Source of the DNA: an uncultured Fluviicola sp.
Lineage (GTDB): Bacteria > Bacteroidota > Bacteroidia > Flavobacteriales > Crocinitomicaceae
DNA length: 64,000 nt
NCBI RefSeq assembly: GCF_946478805.1
Contig: NZ_CAMLDC010000007.1
Location: 166,824-230,823, forward strand
Direction: 5' to 3'
Of the stretch, positions 9,993 through 19,819 are shown piece after piece; within the stretch, counting starts at the first letter, position 1; each line of letters starts with the position of its first letter. The position numbers were made by a program, and so were the translations under genes. Below the pieces are notes generated by a model. The model did no database searches. It worked only from the letters and a program-made list of their open reading frames with translations, and was not told the DNA's origin.

Positions 9993-12900
9993 TTACTTAA
10001 TTCTTGGAATTTGTTTTTTTCGTTCTCTTAAATGAAGCGCTTTATGATAAATGATAGGAAAAACGAGAAGAGTAAAAATCGTTGCGGTGACCAATCCTCC
10101 AATGATGACAATTGCCAGCGGTTTTTGACTTTCCGAACCGATTCCGGTACTTATCGCTGCGGGAAGTAACCCGATTGCTGCCATCATAGCAGTCATGACA
10201 ACCGGCCTGGTTCGAACCTTAACCGCATTCACAATGGCTTGATTCAGATCATCCATGGATTTCGCCTGTTTATGGAATTCGGAAATGAGAATCACTCCGT
10301 TTTGTACACAGATTCCGAATAGGGCAATGAATCCGACTCCTGCAGAAATCCCGAAATTCATTCCGGTGATGTGCAATGCAAGAATTCCTCCAATCAATGC
10401 AAAAGGTACGTTGATCAAGACATAAGCGGCATCCCGTGCATTGTTAAACATAATGAACAGGAGAATGAAGATCATGATCAAACTGATAGGAACGACCTGT
10501 GATAAGCGGTGGCTTGCGCGAACCTGGTTTTCAAATTCCCCATTCCAACTCATCCGGTAACCGTCAGGAAGTTTCACATGAGTTTTCACTTTGTGCTGCG
10601 CTTCAGCAATAGTGCTTCCAAGATCTCGTTCTCTAACAGAGAATTTTACACCGATGAAACGTTTGGTGTTATCACGATAGATGAAGGCAGGACCGGTCAA
10701 TTCTTTCACTGTTGCTACTTCTTTCAACGGAATCCGGTTGCCGTTGATTGTTGGGATCATCAACATCAAAATATCGTCTTCGTTCTTCCTGAAATCTTTG
10801 TCGTAGCGAATACGGATATCAAATTTCTTTTCACCTTCGTATTTTTGGGTGGCTGTTTTTCCTCCGATAGCCATTTCAATCACAGCTTGTGTTTCAGCTT
10901 TCGTGACCCCGTAAATTGCCATTTTTTCTTCATCCAAAACGACACTCATTTCCGGTTGACCGATATTTCGTAAGATTCCAACATCCTTAATTCCCGGAAC
11001 ATCCTTGATCTGATTCAATACCTGGTTGGCGTATTCATCCAGTTTATCGAGATCATCACCGTAAATTTTGATTGCATTGGAAGCATTCATTCCGGCAACG
11101 GCTTCTGCCACGTTATCGATAATCGGTTGCGAATAATTGTAGTTGATACCTTGATATTTTTTCAACTTCTTATCCATTTGCTCCACCAAATCATCCAGGG
11201 TGATCTTCCGTTGCCACTCATCTTTAGGTTTCAGGTTCACTTGCATTTGAACATAATAGAAACCACTCGGATCGGTTCCATCATTACTTCTTCCCGTTTG
11301 GGAAAGTACGCCATTCACTTCCGGGAATTGGGTCAGTTCTCCTCGCAGTGTGTGAACCATTTCTACCGTTTTAGGTAGCGAATAACTCATAGGCATTTTA
11401 GCTTCTACCCAAAGAGCACCCTCATTCAGTTGCGGAAGGAATTCGGTACCCAACCAGCGAGTAGAAAAGATGGTTAATCCAAAGACAATAAATGAAATGA
11501 GCAATGCCAGTTTCTTCCTGGAAAAAGTCCAGTTGAATCCCTTGGCAACCGAATTATTGACAAAACGTGTGAAAAAATTATGCTTTTCAACTACATTCTT
11601 GCGTAACAAAATAGAACTCAATAAAGGAACCAAAGTCAATGTAAAGATAAGCGCGCCCAATAAGGCAAAACCAAGTGTCCATGCCAAAGGAGAGAACATT
11701 TTACCTTCCACTTTTTCAAAAGAGAAAATAGGAAGCAAGGCAGAGATGATAATCAATTTTGAAAAGAAGATTGCCTTTCCCATCTGAACTCCGGTAGAAC
11801 GAATCAAACCCAATTTGGCGAGTTTGTTGAATTTCTTCATTCCCACTTGTTTCGCGTGGTGATCAAGAGCTACGAATATGCCCTCGACCATGACGACGGC
11901 TCCATCTATGATGATTCCAAAGTCAATGGCTCCAAGTGACAATAAATTGGCACTCATCCCTTTCAGGTAAAGCATAAAAAAGGCAAAGAGCAGGGCAAGA
12001 GGGATAACGATCGCTACAATAACCGTTGTACGCCAATCTGCCATGAAAATGAATACGATAACTGTTACCAGGACTATTCCTTCCATCAAATTGTGCATTA
12101 CCGTTTCCGTGCAATACTTCATGAGGTTATCCCTATCGTAGAATGTTTCCATTTTTACATCAGAAGGAAGAGTAGTGGAGTTGAGCTCATCAATTTTTTC
12201 TTTCACCCTGGATAGAACTTCGCTCGGGTTTTCGCCCTTTCGCATGACGACAATTCCTTCGACTACATCGTCTTTGTTGTCCAATCCCACTTGTCCGACC
12301 CTTGGAGCACTTGATTCCTGTATCGTTGCTACATTTTTTACGAGTAATGGATTCCCGTTAAAAATATCGACAATCGTATTTTCAATATCGGTTTTCCCAT
12401 CCAACAGACCAATTCCCCTGACGACATAAGCTTGTCCGTTTTTCTCGATGACATCTCCTCCGACATTCAGGTTGGATTTACTTACGGCGTTATATAATTC
12501 GAGTGGGGTGAGGTTGTATTGTTGTAATTTCACCGGATCAACGGAAATCTCATAGATTTTTTCCTGTCCCCCGAATGCCACTACATCAGCAACGCCGGAG
12601 ACACTTCTCAATTCACGGTCGATAGTCCAGTTCTGAATAGTAAGCAATTCACGCGAATCCCGGTCCTTACTTTTCAGGACATACCGGAAAATTTCTCCTG
12701 TCGGACCATAAGGGGGTTGTACATCGGCATCGACACCATCCGGAAGTTGGATATTCTTCAGCTGATTGTTTACCTGTTGCCGTGCAAAAAAGTCGTCGAC
12801 ATCATCTTCAAAAATGACTTTGATAACAGACAGACCGAACATGGTGATACTGCGGACATTTGTCTTTCGCTGTACGCTGTTCATCGAGATCTCGATCGGT

Positions 12901-13109
12901 GTGGTAACAAAGCGCTCCACCTCTTCAGCACTTCGCCCGTTCCATTCGGTTACGATAATGATTTGCGTATTGGTAACGTCCGGAAACGCTTCTATCGGAA
13001 TTCGGATATAGCTTATTACTCCGGCAATGACTATTAATCCGACCCAGAAAAACGTGAAGAATTTGTTCTTCAGGGAGAATGAAAGAATACCTTTTATGAA
13101 ATTGTTCAT
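9993..13109 (-). CDS. CzcA/CusA family heavy-metal RND efflux pump
   Basis: Inner-membrane proton-driven pump of 1038 residues, the usual length for the HME subclass of RND transporters, working with the fusion lipoprotein and TolC protein encoded just upstream. The first TM helix is at about 15-32; two large periplasmic loops follow TM1 and TM7. The TM4 segment DFGIIIDGAVVMVE carries the two Asp and one Glu of the HME1 (Czc, divalent cation) proton relay rather than the CusA version, so zinc, cobalt or cadmium are better guesses than copper/silver. It is last in a block of response regulator, kinase, TolC, adaptor and pump, with ten bases between adaptor and pump. Confidence 0.9.
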   Translation of the reverse strand: MNNFIKGILSFSLKNKFFTFFWVGLIVIAGVISYIRIPIEAFPDVTNTQIIIVTEWNGRSAEEVERFVTTPIEISMNSVQRKTNVRSITMFGLSVIKVIFEDDVDDFFARQQVNNQLKNIQLPDGVDADVQPPYGPTGEIFRYVLKSKDRDSRELLTIQNWTIDRELRSVSGVADVVAFGGQEKIYEISVDPVKLQQYNLTPLELYNAVSKSNLNVGGDVIEKNGQAYVVRGIGLLDGKTDIENTIVDIFNGNPLLVKNVATIQESSAPRVGQVGLDNKDDVVEGIVVMRKGENPSEVLSRVKEKIDELNSTTLPSDVKMETFYDRDNLMKYCTETVMHNLMEGIVLVTVIVFIFMADWRTTVIVAIVIPLALLFAFFMLYLKGMSANLLSLGAIDFGIIIDGAVVMVEGIFVALDHHAKQVGMKKFNKLAKLGLIRSTGVQMGKAIFFSKLIIISALLPIFSFEKVEGKMFSPLAWTLGFALLGALIFTLTLVPLLSSILLRKNVVEKHNFFTRFVNNSVAKGFNWTFSRKKLALLISFIVFGLTIFSTRWLGTEFLPQLNEGALWVEAKMPMSYSLPKTVEMVHTLRGELTQFPEVNGVLSQTGRSNDGTDPSGFYYVQMQVNLKPKDEWQRKITLDDLVEQMDKKLKKYQGINYNYSQPIIDNVAEAVAGMNASNAIKIYGDDLDKLDEYANQVLNQIKDVPGIKDVGILRNIGQPEMSVVLDEEKMAIYGVTKAETQAVIEMAIGGKTATQKYEGEKKFDIRIRYDKDFRKNEDDILMLMIPTINGNRIPLKEVATVKELTGPAFIYRDNTKRFIGVKFSVRERDLGSTIAEAQHKVKTHVKLPDGYRMSWNGEFENQVRASHRLSQVVPISLIMIFILLFIMFNNARDAAYVLINVPFALIGGILALHITGMNFGISAGVGFIALFGICVQNGVILISEFHKQAKSMDDLNQAIVNAVKVRTRPVVMTAMMAAIGLLPAAISTGIGSESQKPLAIVIIGGLVTATIFTLLVFPIIYHKALHLRERKKQIPRIK

Positions 13110-13119
13110 GTTCCCTGTT

Positions 13120-14211
13120 TTAATCGTTCAATGCGTCGTAAATCAACAAACCATTTTGTGAAATGATTTTTTCGCCGGGTTTCAATCCATGACTGATATA
13201 TGAAATATCGCCTAATTGACGGTAAACCTCCACTTCCCGTGTTTCGATATCGTGACGGTTCCTGAAAACCATCACCCAATATTTATTTTTGTCAAAAATG
13301 ATGGAAGAAGAAGGAATGGTGATCATTTGTTGATTTTCAGAATAATGTACATCTACCGTACAATTCATTTCCGGTTTTAATTTGAAATCTTCATTCGGAA
13401 GGGAGATCCGGATCTTCATCGATTTCGTCTGTTCGTCGATAACGTTGTAAATCTTCTGGATTTTCGCACCATAAGGATGGTCCGGAAAAGCCAAGGTTTG
13501 CACTGTCACATCGTATCCTTCTTTGATCTTGCTGATATCGATCTCGTTTACATTTGCTACCGCCCAAATCTCTTTGGTTTCTGCAATGGTGAACAAGGCT
13601 TCGGAATCGGTGGAACGCAGCTGCTCATTCTGGAACAGGGTTTTGGTAATGACGAAACCGCTCATTGGTGCGACGATGTTGTATATCGACCCGGATTTCA
13701 AATTGTAGATCTTATAGATTTCATTGATTCGTCTGAGTTCCGCTTTTGCCATTTCCAATTCTTTTGATGCCATTGCGACATCTTTTTCGGAATTCAACTT
13801 TCCCGAAAACAGGTCTTTGGCGACTTGCAGGTTTTTTTCAGCCGTTGAAACATCATTGATCGCATCCAATCGCTCTTTTTGAAAGCCTGCAATTTCCACA
13901 CTTTGGATACTTGCCAGGATCTGACCTTGTTTCACGTAGTCGCCCAATCCCACGTTGATGGAGGTCACCACTCCACTCAAAATCGGATAAATCTGAGCCA
14001 GCCTGTTGTTGTCTGCCTCAATTTTCCCAAAAAGACGGATGCTGTTCTTCACATCCTGGTTACTGGTAGTATAGAATTCACACTTTTTCAACATGGTATC
14101 ACTCATGGTGAAGGTTTCAATGGTGTTCTCGGGTTCCTTAGTGCTACATGAGCCAAGGATTAAAAAATAAAGAGCACAGCTTGCTCCAATAATATATCGG
14201 GTTACTTTCAT
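13120..14211 (-). CDS. RND efflux periplasmic adaptor lipoprotein (CzcB/CusB type)
   Basis: Membrane fusion protein of 363 residues bridging the RND pump and TolC. The N-terminus has a signal and lipobox (LILGSC, Cys about 22), so it is lipid-anchored in the inner membrane. Residues about 55-110 contain the first half of the lipoyl/barrel-sandwich domain (YPILSGVVTSINVGLGDYVKQG), 110-165 a helical hairpin, then the second lipoyl half (YNIVAPMSGFVITKTLFQNEQL), a beta-barrel region and a membrane-proximal end (ISHGLKPGEKIISQNGLLI). No extra metal-binding domain is seen. One base separates it from the tolC-like gene. Confidence 0.88.
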   Translation of the reverse strand: MKVTRYIIGASCALYFLILGSCSTKEPENTIETFTMSDTMLKKCEFYTTSNQDVKNSIRLFGKIEADNNRLAQIYPILSGVVTSINVGLGDYVKQGQILASIQSVEIAGFQKERLDAINDVSTAEKNLQVAKDLFSGKLNSEKDVAMASKELEMAKAELRRINEIYKIYNLKSGSIYNIVAPMSGFVITKTLFQNEQLRSTDSEALFTIAETKEIWAVANVNEIDISKIKEGYDVTVQTLAFPDHPYGAKIQKIYNVIDEQTKSMKIRISLPNEDFKLKPEMNCTVDVHYSENQQMITIPSSSIIFDKNKYWVMVFRNRHDIETREVEVYRQLGDISYISHGLKPGEKIISQNGLLIYDALND

Positions 14212-14212
14212 C

Positions 14213-15463
14213 CTAATAAATATCTTTTCCGGTTAATAGATTGATCTGTTCTGCTGAAATGACCAATTGCGTTTTAATGCGAAGCAATTCTGCCAATACA
14301 TCGTTGTATGATTCAAAAAAATCAATGAATTCGATAATGGAGACATTCCTTTTTTGAAAATTCACCGTCATTCCCTCTACTGTTTTTTCAAAATCATCGT
14401 TGTATAACTCGGTTGATTTTTTGTACTCGGAAACGGTTTGAACATAATAAGCGTAATTGTTGTTGATCCTGCTGACAATCTCGTTTTCCTTTGCCAACAA
14501 GTTGTACTCCGCTTCTTGCAAACGGTATTGGGAAGTTTTAATGTTTCCCTGGTTCCTGTTCCAAAAAGGTAATGGGATTGCAATTCCGGCGTTGACCTGG
14601 TTGTTGAATGCTCCTCCACGCTGATCGTAGGAAGCAAACAAGTTGATATCTGGAACTGCAGCACGCTTTTGATATTTCAGATATTGCTCTGCAAGAACCT
14701 TGTTCTGCCTGATTACAAGTAATTCGGGAAGATTTTCCATTGCAGTGCTTTGAATATCGCCGACGGAAGAAGGGATGAGGTAATGACTCAGGTCGCTTTC
14801 CGTAGAATCAGGTAAGACAATGGAATTGGTTTGTAAGAGAATCTGCAAATCTGTTTGCGTTTGGATATAGGATTGAAACAATTCTGCGCGGTCATTGTTT
14901 AGTTGAATGTAGGCACCTCGTAAACGCACCACTTCTTTCAGTGCAATATTTCCTTTGTTTGCCTGGATTTCATAAGATTTCAGAAGTGTATCCAGCAAAT
15001 TCAGTTGATTGGCATACTTTCTCAAAAGAAAATCCTGTTGACCAATGGTATATAAATCGCTGTGCAACCGGAATTTGAGTTCACGAACCAATTGTTGGAA
15101 CTCCAATTCTGCTATTCCGACATTCGTTTTTGCCAATTCAATTTCAGCATGCCTTTTTCCTCCAAGGATAATCAATTGCTCTAATTGAAATGACTTTTGA
15201 CCCGTTTTACCGACATGGAATGCCTGGTTATTTGCTGGATCATATGCATTGATGTCTGCTGTGAAAATGGGATTGGGATAAATCTTCGCTTGGATTATTT
15301 GGGCTCTCTGAGCTTCGATATCCATAGAGGCAGCCAGGAGATAATAATTTTTAGCCAGGAATACACTATCTGCCCTCCTGATGCTGAGGCGCAAAGTGTC
15401 TTGCGCGTGAATTCCGACTGATGTCAGAAGAATCAGGAATAGTGATGCTACTAATTGTTGCAT
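14213..15463 (-). CDS. TolC family outer-membrane efflux protein
   Basis: Outer-membrane channel protein of 416 residues with a signal peptide (MQQLVASLFLILLTSVGIHA). The mature part is mainly long alpha-helices with the repeated pattern of the OEP family (two halves; FLAKNYYLLAASMDIEAQRAQIIQAKIYPNP opening, AGIAIPLPFWNRNQGNIKTSQ in the second half). It is first gene of the efflux set and follows the kinase gene after 72 bases that contain apparent regulator half-sites. Length is near the CzcC/CusC norm. Confidence 0.87.
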   Translation of the reverse strand: MQQLVASLFLILLTSVGIHAQDTLRLSIRRADSVFLAKNYYLLAASMDIEAQRAQIIQAKIYPNPIFTADINAYDPANNQAFHVGKTGQKSFQLEQLIILGGKRHAEIELAKTNVGIAELEFQQLVRELKFRLHSDLYTIGQQDFLLRKYANQLNLLDTLLKSYEIQANKGNIALKEVVRLRGAYIQLNNDRAELFQSYIQTQTDLQILLQTNSIVLPDSTESDLSHYLIPSSVGDIQSTAMENLPELLVIRQNKVLAEQYLKYQKRAAVPDINLFASYDQRGGAFNNQVNAGIAIPLPFWNRNQGNIKTSQYRLQEAEYNLLAKENEIVSRINNNYAYYVQTVSEYKKSTELYNDDFEKTVEGMTVNFQKRNVSIIEFIDFFESYNDVLAELLRIKTQLVISAEQINLLTGKDIY

Positions 15464-15483
15464 GTACTTGGTTTTATAAAGTA

Positions 15484-15540
15484 CAAATTAACCTTTCAGG
15501 AGCTTAAAAACAACTTAAAACGGGTAAAATTTAGCTTAAG
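15484..15540 (-). promoter_or_regulatory. Probable response-regulator binding sites upstream of the efflux genes
   Basis: The 72-base gap between the kinase and tolC-like genes carries CTTAAAA at 15503-15509 and again at 15514-15520 (spacing 11), with CTTAAG at 15535-15540, two helical turns further. Direct half-sites spaced by helical turns are typical for OmpR-family regulators. A weak -7-like element (TTAATTTG on the minus strand, 15484-15491) sits downstream. Seen in sequence; regulation is inferred. Confidence 0.5.
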
Positions 15541-16888
15541 GAAGGATAATCCTGAAGCGATTTATTTTTTTGGATTCAGTCTCATAAGTAATTGAACCAC
15601 CATGCATTGTAATGATCCTGTTTACAAATACCAAACCCAATCCAAATCCTTTTTTTCCTTTGCTGTTTCCTCCACGGAAGAAATGTTTGAAAAGGTAATT
15701 GACTTCCTGTTTGGTCAGGATCTTTCCTTTGTTCTCAAAAGTGATCTCCAATTGTCCTTGACTTTCTATGTGAATAGAAGCATGTTTATCAGAGCTGTAG
15801 TTGATTGCATTTTCCATCAGGTTGGAAAGAACGGCTTTCATGAGCCTTGAATTGCCGGTTATCTCCAATTGACTTTCATTGATGGGTTCTAGGTAATCCA
15901 CTGAAAAGACAAAATCAGGATATACATTTTTCAGGTTATCCGAAATATCGAAAATAAGTTCGTCTATTCGGAATGTTTCGTTGAAATGGTCGGGAGCCGT
16001 TTCAATTTTTGCAATTTCAAGTAGTGAATTGATGATTTCACTCAAACTGCGTGTATCTTCCTTTTGGTTCTTGATTTGGGCTTTCAGAATTTCCGGATCC
16101 TGTTCTTTCTCCATCCGTTCGAAGTTTGAAACCAAAATTGCAATCGGCGTTTTCAGCTCGTGAGAAATGTGGTGAATAGCGTGCTTTTGAAAGGCGAAAG
16201 CCTCATTCATCCTGGTCATCAACTCATTGAAAGCATTTGCCAGAACTGCAATTTCATCTCGCGTATCCTTGAAGGCGATAGGTTGGAAGTTGGAACTAAA
16301 ATCGTAGCTACCGATTTGTGTCGTGATGTTTTCCAGCGGGTTGGTGATCTTACGTGAAATATAGAAAGAAACAAGGGCGATCACAATGGTGATACTGATG
16401 AATGTAAAGAATAAAATGTATTTCAGATAACGTAATTTGGAGTACCCGAAATCGTCATATGCTTTACTGACTCCATAATAGATCTTTCCTTTCCGGTGAA
16501 TGTAGGTTCCGACGACATCATACAAACCGTCTTTTGTTTCGATCCATTTGTTTTTTGGATTCAAGTGAATCAGGATGTCTCTGGAAACCGGAACCGGAAT
16601 ATCAACAATATTGGAATAAATCAGTTCCTTATCCTTATTGAAGAGAAGCAGTTTCTCGTTATATAATTCGTTGATGGTGATCTGATCCAAGGTTTCAATG
16701 ATATCTGCATCGGATTCTTTGATGTCTGAAAGGAATTCGAGTGTGGTGGCGATTTTTTCCTTCTGTCTCATCTGGAAACTTTCTTCCCTGTTTTCTGAAA
16801 ATAAGACGTAAATGACCAGGAAGGCAATAGCTGTAATTGCCGGAATAATCAATGAGAAGTAGAATAATATCTTGTTCCTGATTTTCAT
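15536..16888 (-). CDS. Sensor histidine kinase of the metal-efflux system
   Basis: Inner-membrane kinase of 450 residues. TM1 (about 8-30), a periplasmic sensor (about 31-155), TM2 (about 156-177), a HAMP-like segment (ISRKITNPLENI), and the HisKA motif HHISHELKTPIA with phospho-acceptor H243 are followed by N-box (NLMENAINYS), and G-boxes (KGKKGFGLGLVFVNRI). The four-base overlap with the response regulator gene and position directly before the efflux genes suggest it senses periplasmic metal and controls the pump. The signal itself cannot be identified. Confidence 0.88.
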   Translation of the reverse strand: MKIRNKILFYFSLIIPAITAIAFLVIYVLFSENREESFQMRQKEKIATTLEFLSDIKESDADIIETLDQITINELYNEKLLLFNKDKELIYSNIVDIPVPVSRDILIHLNPKNKWIETKDGLYDVVGTYIHRKGKIYYGVSKAYDDFGYSKLRYLKYILFFTFISITIVIALVSFYISRKITNPLENITTQIGSYDFSSNFQPIAFKDTRDEIAVLANAFNELMTRMNEAFAFQKHAIHHISHELKTPIAILVSNFERMEKEQDPEILKAQIKNQKEDTRSLSEIINSLLEIAKIETAPDHFNETFRIDELIFDISDNLKNVYPDFVFSVDYLEPINESQLEITGNSRLMKAVLSNLMENAINYSSDKHASIHIESQGQLEITFENKGKILTKQEVNYLFKHFFRGGNSKGKKGFGLGLVFVNRIITMHGGSITYETESKKINRFRIILP

Positions 16889-17577
16889 TCCGTGTCAAAA
16901 TAATAGCCGTAGCCGATTTTTGTCTTGATACTTTGTTTCCCGAACGGTTTGTCGATCTTTCCTCTTAAGAAATTGATGTAAACTTCGATGGTGTTGGTGT
17001 TCGCATCCACAATATTCCCCCAGATCTCCTTGACCAAATCTTGTTTGGAAACCAATTCTCCTTTGGAAGAAACCAATTTAACAAGTATTTGGAACTCCCT
17101 AGGTGTAAGTGAAATTTCCTGACCTTTCCGGGTAACTTTCTTAGTGGCCTGATTGATGACCACATCATCGGCAAGAAGCACTGCATTTTCAGGTGAATCC
17201 TTTGAATTTCCTGTTTCACTGCGTTTTATCAAGGATTGTATGCGCAATAACAATTCGCGCATATAGAACGGTTTTGTAAGGTAATCATCTGCTCCACAAT
17301 CGTATCCCTGAACCTTGTCTTCCAACTCATCAAAAGCAGTAAGCATGATGACTGGCGTTTGAGTATTGTACGACCGGAAGTTTTTGCAGATTTCGTACCC
17401 GTTTTTTCCGGGTAAATTGACATCCAGGATAACACAGTCGAACTTTTTCTTCTTCAATAGTTTTTCAGCAATATTTCCATCGTACACAGATTCAACCTGA
17501 AGTTGTTCTTCCATCAATGCATCGTTGATATTGCGACTCAAAATGGCATCGTCCTCGATAAGTAAAATGGTTTTCAC
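16885..17577 (-). CDS. OmpR-family response regulator
   Basis: Cytoplasmic DNA-binding regulator of 230 residues. The receiver domain has the acidic pair ED (E8, D9), phospho-acceptor D52 (VILDVNLPG) and conserved Lys in YLTKPF (about 102). The C-terminal winged helix (about 135-228) ends in the typical IKTKIGYGYYF wing. Its last codons overlap the kinase gene, and the tolC-adaptor-pump genes follow, as in CopRS/CusRS-type modules. Half-sites upstream of the tolC-like gene are plausible targets. Confidence 0.9.
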   Translation of the reverse strand: MKTILLIEDDAILSRNINDALMEEQLQVESVYDGNIAEKLLKKKKFDCVILDVNLPGKNGYEICKNFRSYNTQTPVIMLTAFDELEDKVQGYDCGADDYLTKPFYMRELLLRIQSLIKRSETGNSKDSPENAVLLADDVVINQATKKVTRKGQEISLTPREFQILVKLVSSKGELVSKQDLVKEIWGNIVDANTNTIEVYINFLRGKIDKPFGKQSIKTKIGYGYYFDTE

Positions 17578-17672
17578 TGGAATCCGTTATTAATGAAAAA
17601 GTAACTTTGGTATCACAAAATAAGGATTTTGATTCGAATCGCGAATTATGGGTTCCGAATACCGAATTGATT

Positions 17673-19136
17673 TTAATTCGGTATTAGTTCTGTTGCGATC
17701 TTTGCCGAAAGCAGGCACAAGGGAATTCCTCCTCCGGGATGAACACTTCCTCCGGCGAAATAAAGGCCTTTTACTTTCGAAAAATTTGGATGACGGAAAA
17801 AAGCAGCCATCCGGTCGTTTGAACTTGCCCCGTAAAGTGCTCCTGCAAAACTGTTCGTACGTTCCGAAATACGAATCGGATCCAGATAATCTTCATTTTC
17901 GATAAGTGGCTCCAGATCGGTTCTTAAGATCCGGTTGATTTTCTTTATGCATGCCTGTCGGACATTTAAGCGCAGCTTTTCCCAATCCTGTCCCTGGTCG
18001 CTGGGAACATTGACCATAACGAACCAGTTTTCTTTGCCTTTGGGAGCATCATCGGAAACGATTTTGGAAGAAATATGAATATAGACAGTTGGGTCATCAT
18101 TCACTGTATTCTTTTCGAAAATGGACTTGAATTCTTCCTCATAGTTATTGCTGAACAGGATATTGTGAACATCCAATTCAGGAAATGATCGGCTGATTCC
18201 CCAATAAAAGATGAGTGCAGAACTACTCGGTTCCTGTTTCATGGTTTGTTTGGGAGCCTTTTGGGTCGGAATCAATTGATTGTATGTCTGTTTCACATCA
18301 CAATTACTGATAACCAATTCGGCTGTATAACTTCCTTTTTCAGTCTCAATTCCGTTTACTTTTCTATTCGCAACCTGAATGTGTTTCACCCGTTCGTTGA
18401 AGTGAAATTGAACCCCTAGTTCTTCTGCCAACTTCATACATGCTCTTAGGATGTGGTGCATCCCTTCCGTCGGGAAAAAGGATCCGATTCCAAATTCGAG
18501 ATGAGGGATACTGTTTAGAACTCCCGGAGCTTTGTAGGGATTTGATCCATTGTAAGTTGCAAACCGATCAAAAAGTTGAACCAGTTTTGGATGATTCAGC
18601 CGGGTCTGATTGACTTCATGCATACTTTCAAATAAATTCAATTTTCGAATGGAAGTAATTGTTTTCAAGATATCCATTGAAATATAGGAACTGAATTTAT
18701 GCAGTGACTTTTCAAGAAATGAATGCCGGGTCCGTTCAAATAGATACGTACTGTGTTCCAGGTATTCTTTCAAAGGGGCAGAATCAATTTGCAGTTTGTT
18801 TCCGACTTCTTTCAGTAATCGTTGTTGGTCAGCATATGCGTGTAGGATTGTTCCATCCTCATAAAAATAATTGCAAAGCAGATCCAATTGTTGGTAATTG
18901 AAGTAGTCTCTTGGATTTTTACCCGCAACTTCAAATAATTCATCGACCAGGTAAGGCAGTGTAAAGAGGGAAGGGCCGGCATCAAAGCGGTAGTTTCCAA
19001 GTCGAATGGTTGTCAATTTTCCTCCGGGATAATCATTTGCTTCAAAAACGGAGACGGAGTATCCTTTTTGAGTTAAACGGATTGCACTGGCAATTCCGGC
19101 AATTCCCGACCCAATAACAATCGCTTGCTTCGTCAT
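17673..19136 (-). CDS. crtD: Carotenoid desaturase, CrtI/CrtD family (probably CrtD-like)
   Basis: FAD-dependent desaturase of 487 residues. The N-terminal dinucleotide motif VIGSGIAGIASAIRL and EANDYPGGKL are standard for the phytoene desaturase family; the C-terminus has the second signature YFAGGSVHPGGGIPLCLLSAK. The substrate-side segment YRFDAGPSLFTLPYLVDELFE resembles 1-hydroxycarotenoid 3,4-desaturases (CrtD) more than phytoene desaturases, so a role late in acyclic carotenoid modification is likely. No other crt genes lie in the window. CrtI function is the main alternative. Confidence 0.78.
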   Translation of the reverse strand: MTKQAIVIGSGIAGIASAIRLTQKGYSVSVFEANDYPGGKLTTIRLGNYRFDAGPSLFTLPYLVDELFEVAGKNPRDYFNYQQLDLLCNYFYEDGTILHAYADQQRLLKEVGNKLQIDSAPLKEYLEHSTYLFERTRHSFLEKSLHKFSSYISMDILKTITSIRKLNLFESMHEVNQTRLNHPKLVQLFDRFATYNGSNPYKAPGVLNSIPHLEFGIGSFFPTEGMHHILRACMKLAEELGVQFHFNERVKHIQVANRKVNGIETEKGSYTAELVISNCDVKQTYNQLIPTQKAPKQTMKQEPSSSALIFYWGISRSFPELDVHNILFSNNYEEEFKSIFEKNTVNDDPTVYIHISSKIVSDDAPKGKENWFVMVNVPSDQGQDWEKLRLNVRQACIKKINRILRTDLEPLIENEDYLDPIRISERTNSFAGALYGASSNDRMAAFFRHPNFSKVKGLYFAGGSVHPGGGIPLCLLSAKIATELIPN

Positions 19137-19214
19137 AATCTAAAAGTAACTTTTTTCAAAGTACCCGGTTTGGAATTGATGATTAAATTGTGATCTTTAA
19201 TGTAAAACAGAAAG

Positions 19215-19622
19215 ATGGGAAAAGCAATTGGAATAGGAGGGATCTTTTTCAAATTCAAGGATGAAAAATCAATGATAGCTTGGTATAAAGAGGCTTTGGG
19301 CTTGAATCCGAATGACTATGGTGTGCTCTTTGCGTTTAATGGGAATTCGAATCCGAAAGGCTACCTGCAATTGGGCGTTTTTCCGGAAACCACCGACTAT
19401 TTTGGTAGTGAAAATCAACAGGCAATGATCAACTTCCGGGTGGAAGGAATCGAAAGCTTGTTGGTTCATCTCCAAACCATGGGAACAGTGATCTGCGATG
19501 ATGTGGAGACGTATGAATACGGAAAATTTGTCCACATTTTGGATCCTGAGGGAAATCGAATCGAATTATGGGAACCTGTTGATTCGAGTTTTGATAAGGA
19601 GAATAGCCATGAGATGCGTTAG
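19215..19622 (+). CDS. VOC (glyoxalase/bleomycin-resistance fold) protein
   Basis: Cytoplasmic protein of 135 residues with the vicinal-oxygen-chelate pattern: GIFFKFKDEKSMIAWYKEALGL at the N-terminus, a second beta-alpha-beta module from about 70, and the C-terminal YGKFVHILDPEGNRIELWEP with the usual metal-ligand Glu. The reaction is unknown; members include lyases, dioxygenases and resistance proteins. It stands alone on the plus strand. Confidence 0.75.
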   Translation: MGKAIGIGGIFFKFKDEKSMIAWYKEALGLNPNDYGVLFAFNGNSNPKGYLQLGVFPETTDYFGSENQQAMINFRVEGIESLLVHLQTMGTVICDDVETYEYGKFVHILDPEGNRIELWEPVDSSFDKENSHEMR

Positions 19623-19819
19623 GCTGTAGTTTAAACGATCGCATTTCACTCATACGGCAGATATAAATTAATTCTTTCAGTAATCTGAGAATGCTCTATT
19701 CTGTACTAAATAGTATAAAAGATGCAAAAAAATCTTTTTCGAAGGTTGATTTTAAAAGGGATTCGATTCTAACCATGAATTAATTACCAGGGTAAAAGAA
19801 GGATAAGTGTACACTTATC

